A stretch of DNA of 64,000 nt from Burkholderia arboris (GTDB lineage Bacteria > Pseudomonadota > Gammaproteobacteria > Burkholderiales > Burkholderiaceae). Shown piece by piece: positions 34,478 to 41,943 of the stretch. The first letter of the stretch is position 1. Every line of letters begins with the position of its first letter. The stretch is taken from the NCBI RefSeq assembly GCF_902499125.1, contig NZ_CABVPX010000036.1, forward strand, positions 23,637-87,636, written 5' to 3'. The notes under the pieces are model-generated. The model was not told the DNA's origin. It did not search any database and saw only the letters and a program-made list of their open reading frames with translations. A program made the position numbers and the translations under genes.

Positions 34478-35497
34478 TCACTTCCGGTCGACGATCACCT
34501 GGTCGAACGTGCCGCCGTCGGCGAAATGGGTCTTCTGCGCGTTCGCCCAGCTGCCGAAAACCTGCTCGACGCTGAACGTCTTCAGCGCCTTGAACTCGGC
34601 CGCATGCTTCTTCAGCACGTTCGCGTCGCGCGGGCGCAGATGGTGCTGCGCGATGATTTCCTGCGCTTCCGGCGTGTACAGGTAGTCGAGATACGCCTGG
34701 GCAACCTTGCGCGTGCCTTTCTTGTCGACGACCTTGTCGACGACGGCGACGGGCGGCTCCGCGAGGATGCTCGCCGACGGATACACGGCGTCGAACTGCG
34801 CGCCCGATGCGCCGGTGTCCATCAGCGCCACTTCGTTCTCGAACGTGACCAGCACGTCGCCGATGCCGCGCTGCGTGAACGTCGTCGTCGCGCCACGGCC
34901 GCCCGAATCGAGCACCGGCACGTTGCGGAAGATCGCCTTCTCGAAGTCGAGCGCCTGCTGGTCGGTCGCGCCCTTCTGCTTCTGGAAGCCCCACGCGGCG
35001 AGATACGCGTAGCGGCCGTTACCCGACGTCTTCGGGTTCGCGATGATCACCTGTACGCCCGGCTTCGCGAGATCGCTCCAGTCCTTGATCGCCTTCGGAT
35101 TGCCCTTGCGCACGAGGAACACCATCGTCGTCGAGTACGGCGAGCTGTTGTCCGCAAAGCGTGCGCGCCAGTCCTTCGGCAGCAATTGACCGCGCTCGGC
35201 GAGCAAGTCGATGTCGTTCGGCTGGTTCATCGTCACGACGTCGGCCTGCAGCCCCTGCAGTACCGACAGCGCCTGCGCGCTCGACGCGCCGTGCGACTGC
35301 TTGATCGTGACGGTCTCGCCGGTCTTCTGCTTGTAAGCGGCGGCAAAGCTCGTGTTGATGTCCTTGTACAGCTCGCGCGTCACGTCGTACGACACGTTCA
35401 GGATCGACGTGTCCGCATGCGCAGCCGTCGCCGCCACGACCAGCGCCGCCGCCGCGCCCGTGTGCAGCCAACGGCCGATCCCCTTGATGCTTGCCAT
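34478..35497 (-). CDS. sbp: periplasmic sulfate-binding protein
   Basis: A 339-residue substrate-binding protein for an ABC sulfate/thiosulfate importer. A signal peptide ends at AHA (residues 26-28). Family marks include LNVSYDVTRELY, IKQSHGASSAQA, DVVTMNQPNDID, the sulfate-loop region NPKTSGNGRYAYLAAWG and DSGGRGATTTF. The importer's membrane and ATPase genes are not adjacent, so it is an orphan binding protein in this window, a layout common in Burkholderia. Control by sulfur starvation (CysB) is likely from family knowledge only. Confidence 0.94.
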   Translation of the reverse strand: MASIKGIGRWLHTGAAAALVVAATAAHADTSILNVSYDVTRELYKDINTSFAAAYKQKTGETVTIKQSHGASSAQALSVLQGLQADVVTMNQPNDIDLLAERGQLLPKDWRARFADNSSPYSTTMVFLVRKGNPKAIKDWSDLAKPGVQVIIANPKTSGNGRYAYLAAWGFQKQKGATDQQALDFEKAIFRNVPVLDSGGRGATTTFTQRGIGDVLVTFENEVALMDTGASGAQFDAVYPSASILAEPPVAVVDKVVDKKGTRKVAQAYLDYLYTPEAQEIIAQHHLRPRDANVLKKHAAEFKALKTFSVEQVFGSWANAQKTHFADGGTFDQVIVDRK

Positions 35498-35713
35498 CGT
35501 GATATGCCCCGTTTCCAGTGGTGGTGAATGTGCGTGACGGCACGCGTACGCGCTGTCATCGAAACGTAAGCGGGCATTCTAGCGGCCGGGCGCGGCGCGC
35601 TTTCCAATCAGTCGTGGAAAGCAAATCTCGAATCCTGCTAAACGGCGGCCGGCGCTCGCGCGCGCCGCCGATCCGGTGTTAAGATCGCCGCTCAGCCCAC
35701 TTACGGTTCATCC

Positions 35714-35809
35714 ATGTCCGCTACCCTGCGCTCGCTTTCGATCCTCGCCGCCGTTGCGGCAGGTACGCGCGCGGCCGGGCTGAAACTGAAAAAACGACGC
35801 CTCGACTGA
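35714..35809 (+). CDS. 31-residue leader-like reading frame
   Basis: A short frame with a hydrophobic Ala-rich middle and a basic end, LKLKKRRLD. The end contains three AAA lysine codons, which are otherwise uncommon in this GC-rich DNA. No clear ribosome site precedes it, and a TAAGAT -10-like element lies about 35 bp upstream. Its stop codon lies within the first arm of a stem-loop, and the DapA-family gene follows 140 bp later. It may be an attenuator leader peptide, a tiny membrane protein or nothing; I cannot tell which. Confidence 0.4.
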   Translation: MSATLRSLSILAAVAAGTRAAGLKLKKRRLD

Positions 35810-35870
35810 CGGGGACGTCGCGTCCCGTCAGGCGAATGCCGGACGGGATGCCCGCAGGTCGTTTCTTTCT
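35807..35870 (+). promoter_or_regulatory. candidate attenuator: mutually exclusive hairpins
   Basis: TGACGGGGACG (35807-35817) can pair with CGTCCCGTCA (35821-35830). The TCCCGTC part of that second segment (35823-35829) can instead pair with GACGGGA (35842-35848). CGGG in the latter can also pair with CCCG at 35851-35854, followed by GTTTCTTTCT. This competing-arm geometry, placed after a short reading frame, is what attenuators look like. The U-tract is interrupted and function is inferred. Confidence 0.45.
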
Positions 35871-35948
35871 CCTTGCACGCACGCCTCGCTCCGGCACTCC
35901 GCCGGCGGAACGGTTCCTTACCACGCCGTTTCCACCATGAGGCTTTGC

Positions 35949-36842
35949 ATGAACACACGTTTCGAAGGTATCTGGCTGCCGATCATCACGCCGTTCCACC
36001 ACGGCGAAGTCGACCATGCAGCGCTCGCGCGGCTCGCCCGTCACTATGCGGGCGCGGGCATCGCGGGCTTCGTCGCGGGCGCGACGACCGGTGAAGGCGT
36101 CCTGCTCGACGGGCGCGAGCAGGACGCGGTGTTCGCGACGCTGCGCGACGCGGCGCCCGGGCGGCCGATCGTCGTCGGACTGACCGCGAGCGCGACGCAC
36201 TTCGCGGCCGCGCGCGCACGCGAACTCGCGGCGCTGCGGCCCGATGGGCTGCTCGTCACGCCGCCCGTCTACGTGCGGCCGACGCAGGACGGCATCCGCC
36301 GCCATGTCGAGGCGATCGTCGACGCCGCCGACCTGCCGGTGCTCGTCTACAACATCCCGTACCGCACCGGCGTGAACGTCGAACTGGACACGCTGCAGGC
36401 GCTCGCGCGCGACCCGCGCGTCGCCGGCATCAAGGAATGCGGCGGCACGCTCGACCGGATGAGCCGGCTCGCGCACGACACGCCGCTCGCGATCCTGTCC
36501 GGCGACGACAACCAGAACTTCGCGGCGATGTGCGCCGGCGCGCACGGCGCGATCGCGAGCAGCGCACACGTGCTGCCCGAATGGCATGTGCGCATCCATG
36601 CGCTGCTGCGCGACGGGCGGCTCGCCGATGCACGGCGCCTGTCGGTCGCGCTGCAGCCGCTCGTCGCGGCGCTGTTCGCTGAGCCGAACCCGGCACCGGT
36701 GAAGGCCGTGCTCGCCGCGCAAGGGTGGTGCGAGGACGGGTTGCGGCTGCCGTTCGTGCCGGCGAGCGAAGGGTTGCGGGCGCGGCTGGCAGCGATCTGT
36801 ACGGCGCTCGAAGCCATCGAGTCGGACGTCGCCGCAGCATAA
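35949..36842 (+). CDS. DapA/dihydrodipicolinate synthase-family lyase
   Basis: A 297-residue TIM-barrel class I aldolase of the DHDPS/N-acetylneuraminate lyase superfamily. It has the substrate-binding GATTGEG, the catalytic tyrosine in YNIPYRTG and the Schiff-base lysine in GIKECGG. The ATG at 35949 is preferred over 35937 because GAGG lies six to nine bases before it and the family begins near IWLPIITPF. It is not beside other lysine genes, so it may be a paralog acting on another 2-oxoacid substrate rather than the essential DapA. Confidence 0.88.
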   Translation: MNTRFEGIWLPIITPFHHGEVDHAALARLARHYAGAGIAGFVAGATTGEGVLLDGREQDAVFATLRDAAPGRPIVVGLTASATHFAAARARELAALRPDGLLVTPPVYVRPTQDGIRRHVEAIVDAADLPVLVYNIPYRTGVNVELDTLQALARDPRVAGIKECGGTLDRMSRLAHDTPLAILSGDDNQNFAAMCAGAHGAIASSAHVLPEWHVRIHALLRDGRLADARRLSVALQPLVAALFAEPNPAPVKAVLAAQGWCEDGLRLPFVPASEGLRARLAAICTALEAIESDVAAA

Positions 36843-36901
36843 GCCGCTACGCCGCGCAGGGTGCTGCCGACAGACGCATTCCGACTCGACGGATTATTTC
36901 G

Positions 36902-37228
36902 CACTGTCAGAACCAGCGACAGGTCGTACCGAGCAGGACGAGCGTCGGCCGTCACGCGCTGAAGCGGTTCGTGGCGCGCCTGCGCGACCAGCAAGCGATC
37001 GAACGGGTCGCGAGGGTGACGAGGCAAATCACGCACCGCAGCCCCATGCGCGGCGCGAACCGGCAGCTCACGAATCCCGCGTGCGCCGGTTGCCCGGATC
37101 AGCTTGCCCACGTCGATGTCGAGCGTCCCCAGACCGGCCTTGATGGCGGCCGCCCAGATACTCGCGCTGCTGACGATACGCTCGTCGGCAGCCGGGATCA
37201 GTCTGCGCGCCCCATTCAGCCGATCGGC
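36902..37228 (-). pseudogene. remnant of a VapC-type PIN-domain toxin
   Basis: Within a non-coding 430-bp gap the minus strand encodes an unmistakable PIN-domain C-terminus: VSSASIWAAAIKAGLGTLDI, then HPRDPFDRLLVAQARHEPL and VTADARPARYD. The expected N-terminal block with the first catalytic aspartate (LLDTHxxLW) is unrecognisable and there is no sensible start codon. The frame runs on past the normal end into the neighbouring gene's antisense. No VapB antitoxin gene is found beside it. It is a decayed toxin-antitoxin relic. Confidence 0.75.
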
Positions 37229-37274
37229 AGAGGGACGAATGGATCGCAGCCCGCGACGGCAACCGAAGGTGTCA

Positions 37275-38336
37275 TCAGGCCGCCAACGCCGCCGCGCCCT
37301 CCGTCGCATCCCGCACCGCCTGCGTCACGATCCGCGCCAGCCGGTCGACCGTCGGCGTCGCCGACGACGTGCGCCGCAGCAGGATCAACGGCAGGCTCGG
37401 CAGTGCCGGCAGCCCGCACGACGCCGCGTCGAGCACCCGCACCGACGCCGGCAGCCCGTAGTGCGAGCGCACCGTCAGCCCGAGGCCGGCCGCCGCAGCC
37501 GCCCATAGCCCGGCAAGACTCGGCGTCGTGAACGCGATGCGCCACGGCACGCCCGCGCGATCGAGCGCATCGGTCGCCGAGCCGAAGAACCGGCACGGCC
37601 GGTCGAACACGACGAGCGGCAGCGGCTCACCCGGCGTGCGCCCGGCACGGCTGCCCGTAGCACCTGTAGCGCCCGTGTCGCCCGTTTCGCCTTCGGCGCC
37701 GTCGCCGCCCTCGTCCGGCACCCCGAAACCACCCGCCCGCACCGCACCGATCCATTGCATCGGCACCTGCGCGATCGCTTCGCTGTCGATCCCCGCCCGC
37801 GACACGAGCGCCGCCGACGCCGGATCGCCCCACACGAGCGCGAGATCGAGCTGGTTCGCATCGAGCCGCTCGAGCAGATCGGCATTGCGCGCCACGCGCG
37901 CCTCGATCCTCACCTTCGGATGCGCACGCGCGAACCGCCCGAGCACGTCGGGCAGGATCGCTTCGCCGAAGTCCTCCTGCAGCCCGACCCGCACCCAGCC
38001 GTCGAGATTCACGCCGCGCACCGCCGCGGCCGCCTCGTCGTTCAGTTCGATCATCCGCCGCGCATAGCGCAGCATCGCGTCGCCGGCATCGGTCAGTGCG
38101 AGCCCGCGCCCGGCTTTCACGAACAGCGGCGTGCCAGCCTGCTCCTCGAGCTTGCGGATCTGCGCGCTCACCGCCGACGACGAACGCGCGACGCGGTCGG
38201 CCGCCTTCGCAAAACTGCCGAGATCCACGCCCGCAACCAGGCTACGCAGCGCCGCCACGTCGAAGTTGGGCCGCGCCAGCGTGGCATCGGCCACCGCAAG
38301 CGGCTCGCCGCCGCGCGGAATGTCTTGTCCGGGCAT
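37275..38336 (-). CDS. LysR-family regulator with Gly/Thr-rich insertion
   Basis: A 353-residue LysR protein. The helix-turn-helix follows a 25-residue N-terminal extension (FDVAALRSLVAGVDLGSFAK, then SSSAVSAQIRKLEEQ). The effector domain is interrupted around residues 202-237 by a low-complexity loop containing GETGDTGATGATGS, absent from ordinary LysR proteins. The start at 38336 has AGGA upstream; 38345 is an alternative. It is divergent from an MFS transporter gene 106 bp away, which it probably regulates. Confidence 0.85.
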   Translation of the reverse strand: MPGQDIPRGGEPLAVADATLARPNFDVAALRSLVAGVDLGSFAKAADRVARSSSAVSAQIRKLEEQAGTPLFVKAGRGLALTDAGDAMLRYARRMIELNDEAAAAVRGVNLDGWVRVGLQEDFGEAILPDVLGRFARAHPKVRIEARVARNADLLERLDANQLDLALVWGDPASAALVSRAGIDSEAIAQVPMQWIGAVRAGGFGVPDEGGDGAEGETGDTGATGATGSRAGRTPGEPLPLVVFDRPCRFFGSATDALDRAGVPWRIAFTTPSLAGLWAAAAAGLGLTVRSHYGLPASVRVLDAASCGLPALPSLPLILLRRTSSATPTVDRLARIVTQAVRDATEGAAALAA

Positions 38337-38442
38337 TTCAACCATCCTGATTTATCGAACGATTTATCACAAACTTTCCGATTTTCGGGATGAATGTAGG
38401 CCGCCAGACTGTGGATGTCAATTTCCAACCGGGCCCGCCGTC

Positions 38443-39714
38443 ATGGATACCTCGTGCATCGCCTCCCCCTCCTCGCCTGCCCGCGACGTGCGCGGCCCGG
38501 CCCATCGCTGGCGCGTGCTGGCGGCCGGTGTCGCCGCGAACATGAGCTTTTCGGCGGCCGCGGCCGGCATCCCGACCACGGCCGTGTGGATGCGCACGGC
38601 CTATCACCTCGACAACGGCGCGCTCGGCCTCGTGCTCGGCGCGCTCGGCTTCGGCGTCGCGCTGTCCGAGCTGCCGTGGGGAATCGCCGCCGACCGCTTC
38701 GGCGATCGGCGCGTGCTGCTGACCGGGCTGGTCGCGACGGCCGCGATGCTCGCGCTGATGGTGGCCACGATCGTCCCGACCGCGCACGCAGTGCCGCCGC
38801 TGATGCGCGTCGTCGCGGCCATGTGCTGCGTCGGCCTGCTCGGCGGCAGCGTGAACGGGTCGAGCGGACGCGCGGTGATGCGCTGGTTCGGCGAGCGCGA
38901 ACGCGGGCTCGCGATGAGCATCCGCCAGACGGCCGTGCCGCTTGGCGGCGGCGTCGGCGCGGCGCTGCTGCCGTCGCTCGCGTCGCATCTCGGTTTCGCC
39001 GCGGTGTTCGGTGCGCTGATGCTGCTGTGCGCGGGATCGGCCGCCCTGACCTGGCGCTGGCTGCACGAGCCGCCCGCCGAGCCGGCCGCGGCGCGCGTCG
39101 CCACGCATCGCCCGGCCGGGCGGCAGACGTCCGCCCCGCAGGCGCGCAACCCGCTCGCGAGCGGCCCCGTGTGGCGCATCGTGCTCGGCATTGGCCTGCT
39201 GTGCGCGCCGCAGTTCGCGGTGCTCACGTTCGCGACGGTGTTCCTGCACGACTTCGGCCGGCTCGGCCTCGCCGGCATCAGCGCGGCGATGGTGGTGCTG
39301 CAACTCGGCGCGATGGTGATGCGCGTGTGGAGCGGCCGTCATACCGACCGGCACGGCAACCGGCGCGCGTATCTGCGCGGCTCCGTGTTCGTCGCGGCCG
39401 GGTCGTTCGCGCTGCTCGCCGCGGCGACGGCCGGCAGTGCGCACGTACCGCTCGCCGCGATCGTCGCGATTCTCGTGTTCGCCGGCATCTGCGTGTCGGC
39501 ATGGCACGGCGTCGCGTACACGGAGCTCGCGACGCTCGCGGGCGCGAACCACGCGGGCACTGCGCTCGGGATGGTGAACACGATCGTCTACCTCGGGCTG
39601 TTCGCGACGCCACTCGCGATTCCGCCGCTGCTCGCGGTCAGCTCGTGGAGCGTGGTGTGGCTCGCAGCCGCGCTGGTCGCCGGCGCGACCTATCCGCTGT
39701 TCGCCACGAAATAG
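38443..39714 (+). CDS. major facilitator superfamily transporter
   Basis: A 423-residue inner-membrane protein with about 12 transmembrane segments. The MFS loop signature GIAADRFGDRRVLL lies between helices 2 and 3, and a second-half counterpart WSGRHTDRHGNRRAYL follows the central loop. It resembles the CynX/NimT and other small-molecule exporters or importers; the substrate is unknown. The start at 38443 follows the divergent LysR gene and its intergenic control region. Confidence 0.87.
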   Translation: MDTSCIASPSSPARDVRGPAHRWRVLAAGVAANMSFSAAAAGIPTTAVWMRTAYHLDNGALGLVLGALGFGVALSELPWGIAADRFGDRRVLLTGLVATAAMLALMVATIVPTAHAVPPLMRVVAAMCCVGLLGGSVNGSSGRAVMRWFGERERGLAMSIRQTAVPLGGGVGAALLPSLASHLGFAAVFGALMLLCAGSAALTWRWLHEPPAEPAAARVATHRPAGRQTSAPQARNPLASGPVWRIVLGIGLLCAPQFAVLTFATVFLHDFGRLGLAGISAAMVVLQLGAMVMRVWSGRHTDRHGNRRAYLRGSVFVAAGSFALLAAATAGSAHVPLAAIVAILVFAGICVSAWHGVAYTELATLAGANHAGTALGMVNTIVYLGLFATPLAIPPLLAVSSWSVVWLAAALVAGATYPLFATK

Positions 39715-39769
39715 CCGTTGCCCTTCTCACGCGGGCGTCGCGGCACACACCACGACGCCCGCGCATCCG

Positions 39770-40408
39770 TCAGGCTGCCTCGCGCGCCAGCGCACGCCGC
39801 GCAGCCGGCCGTTCGGCCTCGCGCTGCGCATGGGCTGTCCACGCCGCATGCTGCGTCATGTCGAGCCCGATCGCGGCGCCCCAGCGGTACAGCACGAGCA
39901 GGAACGGATCGACGATCGAATGCGCGCCCGGTTCGGCCCACGTGCGGCCATCGGCGAGCGCGGCTTCGATCGTCGCGTTCGCGGCTTCGATCGTGTTGCG
40001 CCCGTGCGCGCTGATCGCACCGTGCAGCGCCGGATCGTCGATGAAGCGGCCCGGCCGCCACAGCGTGCCGTAGCCGACGCCATGCACCCAGCCGACCAGC
40101 CAGGCGAGCCATTCGTGGCACCGCGCCTCGCGCAGCGGATCGGCGAGCGGCAGCAATTGCGCATCCGGATGGCGGCGCGCGAGATACGTGAGGATCGCCG
40201 GCGTTTCGGTCAGCGCGCGCGGCTCGCCCGGAATCGCGAGCACGGGCACGCGCGCCTTCGCGTTGATCGCGAGATAGCGCGCGTCGAGATTCTGCTGCTT
40301 CTGCACCGAGACGATCTCGACGTCGAACGGCGCGCCGGTTTCCTCCAGCGCGATGTGGGCGGCAAGCGAGCAGGCGCCCGGCGAAAGATAGAGACGATAT
40401 GCGTTCAT
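39770..40408 (-). CDS. glutathione S-transferase family protein
   Basis: A 212-residue GST of the GstA/PcpC-like type. The N-terminal thioredoxin fold opens YRLYLSPGACSLAAHIALEE, a pattern with the catalytic Ser/Cys region of bacterial beta-class enzymes, and continues with NAKARVPVL and TETPAILTYLARR. The helical domain contains SIVDPFLLVLYRW. It is divergent from the LysR gene at 40521, which is its likely regulator, with a palindromic site between. Confidence 0.9.
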   Translation of the reverse strand: MNAYRLYLSPGACSLAAHIALEETGAPFDVEIVSVQKQQNLDARYLAINAKARVPVLAIPGEPRALTETPAILTYLARRHPDAQLLPLADPLREARCHEWLAWLVGWVHGVGYGTLWRPGRFIDDPALHGAISAHGRNTIEAANATIEAALADGRTWAEPGAHSIVDPFLLVLYRWGAAIGLDMTQHAAWTAHAQREAERPAARRALAREAA

Positions 40409-40499
40409 GATGGCGTGGCCCGACGAGGCTGTGGAAGACGGAACCGAGTGTAGGAACGTGTACCGGTGCGCCGCAAACGATGAATTGTCGTACTCGGGC

Positions 40500-40514
40500 A
40501 TTAGTGTTACTAAT
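40500..40514. promoter_or_regulatory. palindromic operator between GST and LysR genes
   Basis: ATTAGT-GTT-ACTAAT is a perfect inverted repeat, extendable to GGG...CCC on both sides with one mismatch. It ends six bases before the LysR start codon, so a bound regulator would block its own translation start region or promoter. Confidence 0.55.
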
Positions 40515-40520
40515 ACCCGC

Positions 40521-41441
40521 ATGCGACGCATCCACCTCCCTCCGCTGCAGACGCTGCGTGCGTTCGAGACCGCCGTGCGGCTGCAAAGCTTCACGCGCGC
40601 GGTCGACGAACTCGCCCTCACGCAAGGCGCGGTCAGCCAGCACATCCGCGCGCTCGAAGCGCAGCTCGGCCATCCGCTCTTCACGCGCGAGCGTAACGGC
40701 GCGACGCCGACGCATGCCGCGCACGCGCTCGCGCTGCAGGTGCGCCAGGGCCTGAGCGTGCTCGAACGCGCGTTCGAGCCGGCGCTCGCGGTACGCCGCC
40801 GCCCGCGTCGCTGCGACGTGACGCTGAACGTCAGCGTGCTGCCGAGCGTGGCCGAGCGCTGGCTCGCGCCGCGCCTGCCGCGCTTTACGGCCGCGCATCC
40901 GCACATCGCGATCGCGCTGCACCCGGACGTGGCGCTCGCGCCGCTGCGCAAGCGCGATCGCATCGACGTCGCACTGCGCTACGGGCCCGGCACCTGGCCG
41001 GGCGTCATCGCCGAGAAGCTGATGAACGAAACCCTCTTCCCGGTCGCGAGCCCCGCGTACCGCAATCGCGACGGCGTCGCCCCGCGCGCGCCGGCGGAGC
41101 TCGTCCGCGCGACGCTGCTGCGCCATCCCGCGCAGCCGTGGGAACCGTGGCTCCAGGCCGCACGGCTCGACCTCACCGAATCCGCGCGCGCGCCGCGTTT
41201 CACCGATACGAACGCGCTGATCGACGCGACGCTGCAAGGCCGCGGCGTCGCGCTCGCGCGCCGCTCGCTGATCGAGCCCGAGCTCGCGGACGGCACGCTG
41301 GTGCGCGTGTCGACGGTGCGCATCACCGACGTGTATGCGCACTACGTCGTCTGGCGCCCCGGCCATCCGCACGAGGCGGCGATCCGCACGTGGCTCGACT
41401 GGCTGCGCAGCGAGGTGCGGCGCAGGACGCCGCGGCGCTGA
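40521..41441 (+). CDS. LysR-family regulator, GcvA-like
   Basis: A 306-residue LysR protein of the GcvA/AmpR-like subgroup, recognisable from LPPLQTLRAFETAVRLQSF and LTQGAVSQHIRALEAQLG in the DNA-binding domain. The effector domain is complete. The ATG at 40521 is used because the longer frame back to 40407 crosses the divergent promoter. It probably controls the neighbouring GST gene and itself through the palindrome beside its start. Confidence 0.88.
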   Translation: MRRIHLPPLQTLRAFETAVRLQSFTRAVDELALTQGAVSQHIRALEAQLGHPLFTRERNGATPTHAAHALALQVRQGLSVLERAFEPALAVRRRPRRCDVTLNVSVLPSVAERWLAPRLPRFTAAHPHIAIALHPDVALAPLRKRDRIDVALRYGPGTWPGVIAEKLMNETLFPVASPAYRNRDGVAPRAPAELVRATLLRHPAQPWEPWLQAARLDLTESARAPRFTDTNALIDATLQGRGVALARRSLIEPELADGTLVRVSTVRITDVYAHYVVWRPGHPHEAAIRTWLDWLRSEVRRRTPRR

Positions 41442-41613
41442 CCGGCCGCGATCGGCAGGCGGCCGCCTGCCGGCCCGCCACACGCGAAAGCCAATGGTCA
41501 GCCTGGCGAAAGCCTTTCGCGATCACGCGCCCGACGCAAACGATTCACCGAAACGTCGCATCGCATCGGCATACTCGAAAACGTTTCCCGATCAGCCTGC
41601 CAGGAGAGAAGTC

Positions 41614-41898
41614 ATGCGTCGCGTTTCCGTCGTCGTCGTTCTTTGTGCCGCCGTTTTCGTCGCCGCCTGCAGCGACGACGGGCAGCACGACGCCCACGCG
41701 ACCGACGCCTCGCAGCAAGCCGGCGCATCGTCCGGCTCTGCCAGCGCGTTCAACAACGATGCCGCAGCGAATGCCGCAGCGTCCGATGCGACGCCGCTCG
41801 CGCCGCCCGTCGTGCACTACCCGCCCGATGACGACGACGACGCGAAGCCCGCGGCGAACGCGGCCGCGTCGAGCGCCGCCGCATCGTCGCCGGGCTGA
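41614..41898 (+). CDS. small acidic lipoprotein
   Basis: A 94-residue predicted lipoprotein. The signal peptide MRRVSVVVVLCAAVFVAAC ends in a lipobox with the acylated cysteine near residue 19, followed by SDDG, so outer-membrane sorting is expected. The mature part is low-complexity, Ala/Ser/Asp-rich, with a DDDDDAK stretch. An AGGAGAG ribosome site precedes it. No family is recognised. It lies 45 bp before the phospholipase gene and may be co-transcribed with it. Confidence 0.78.
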   Translation: MRRVSVVVVLCAAVFVAACSDDGQHDAHATDASQQAGASSGSASAFNNDAAANAAASDATPLAPPVVHYPPDDDDDAKPAANAAASSAAASSPG

Positions 41899-41943
41899 TT
41901 CCGCCGCTTCCGTCCCCCCGACCGCAGAACCGAGGTGAACAAC

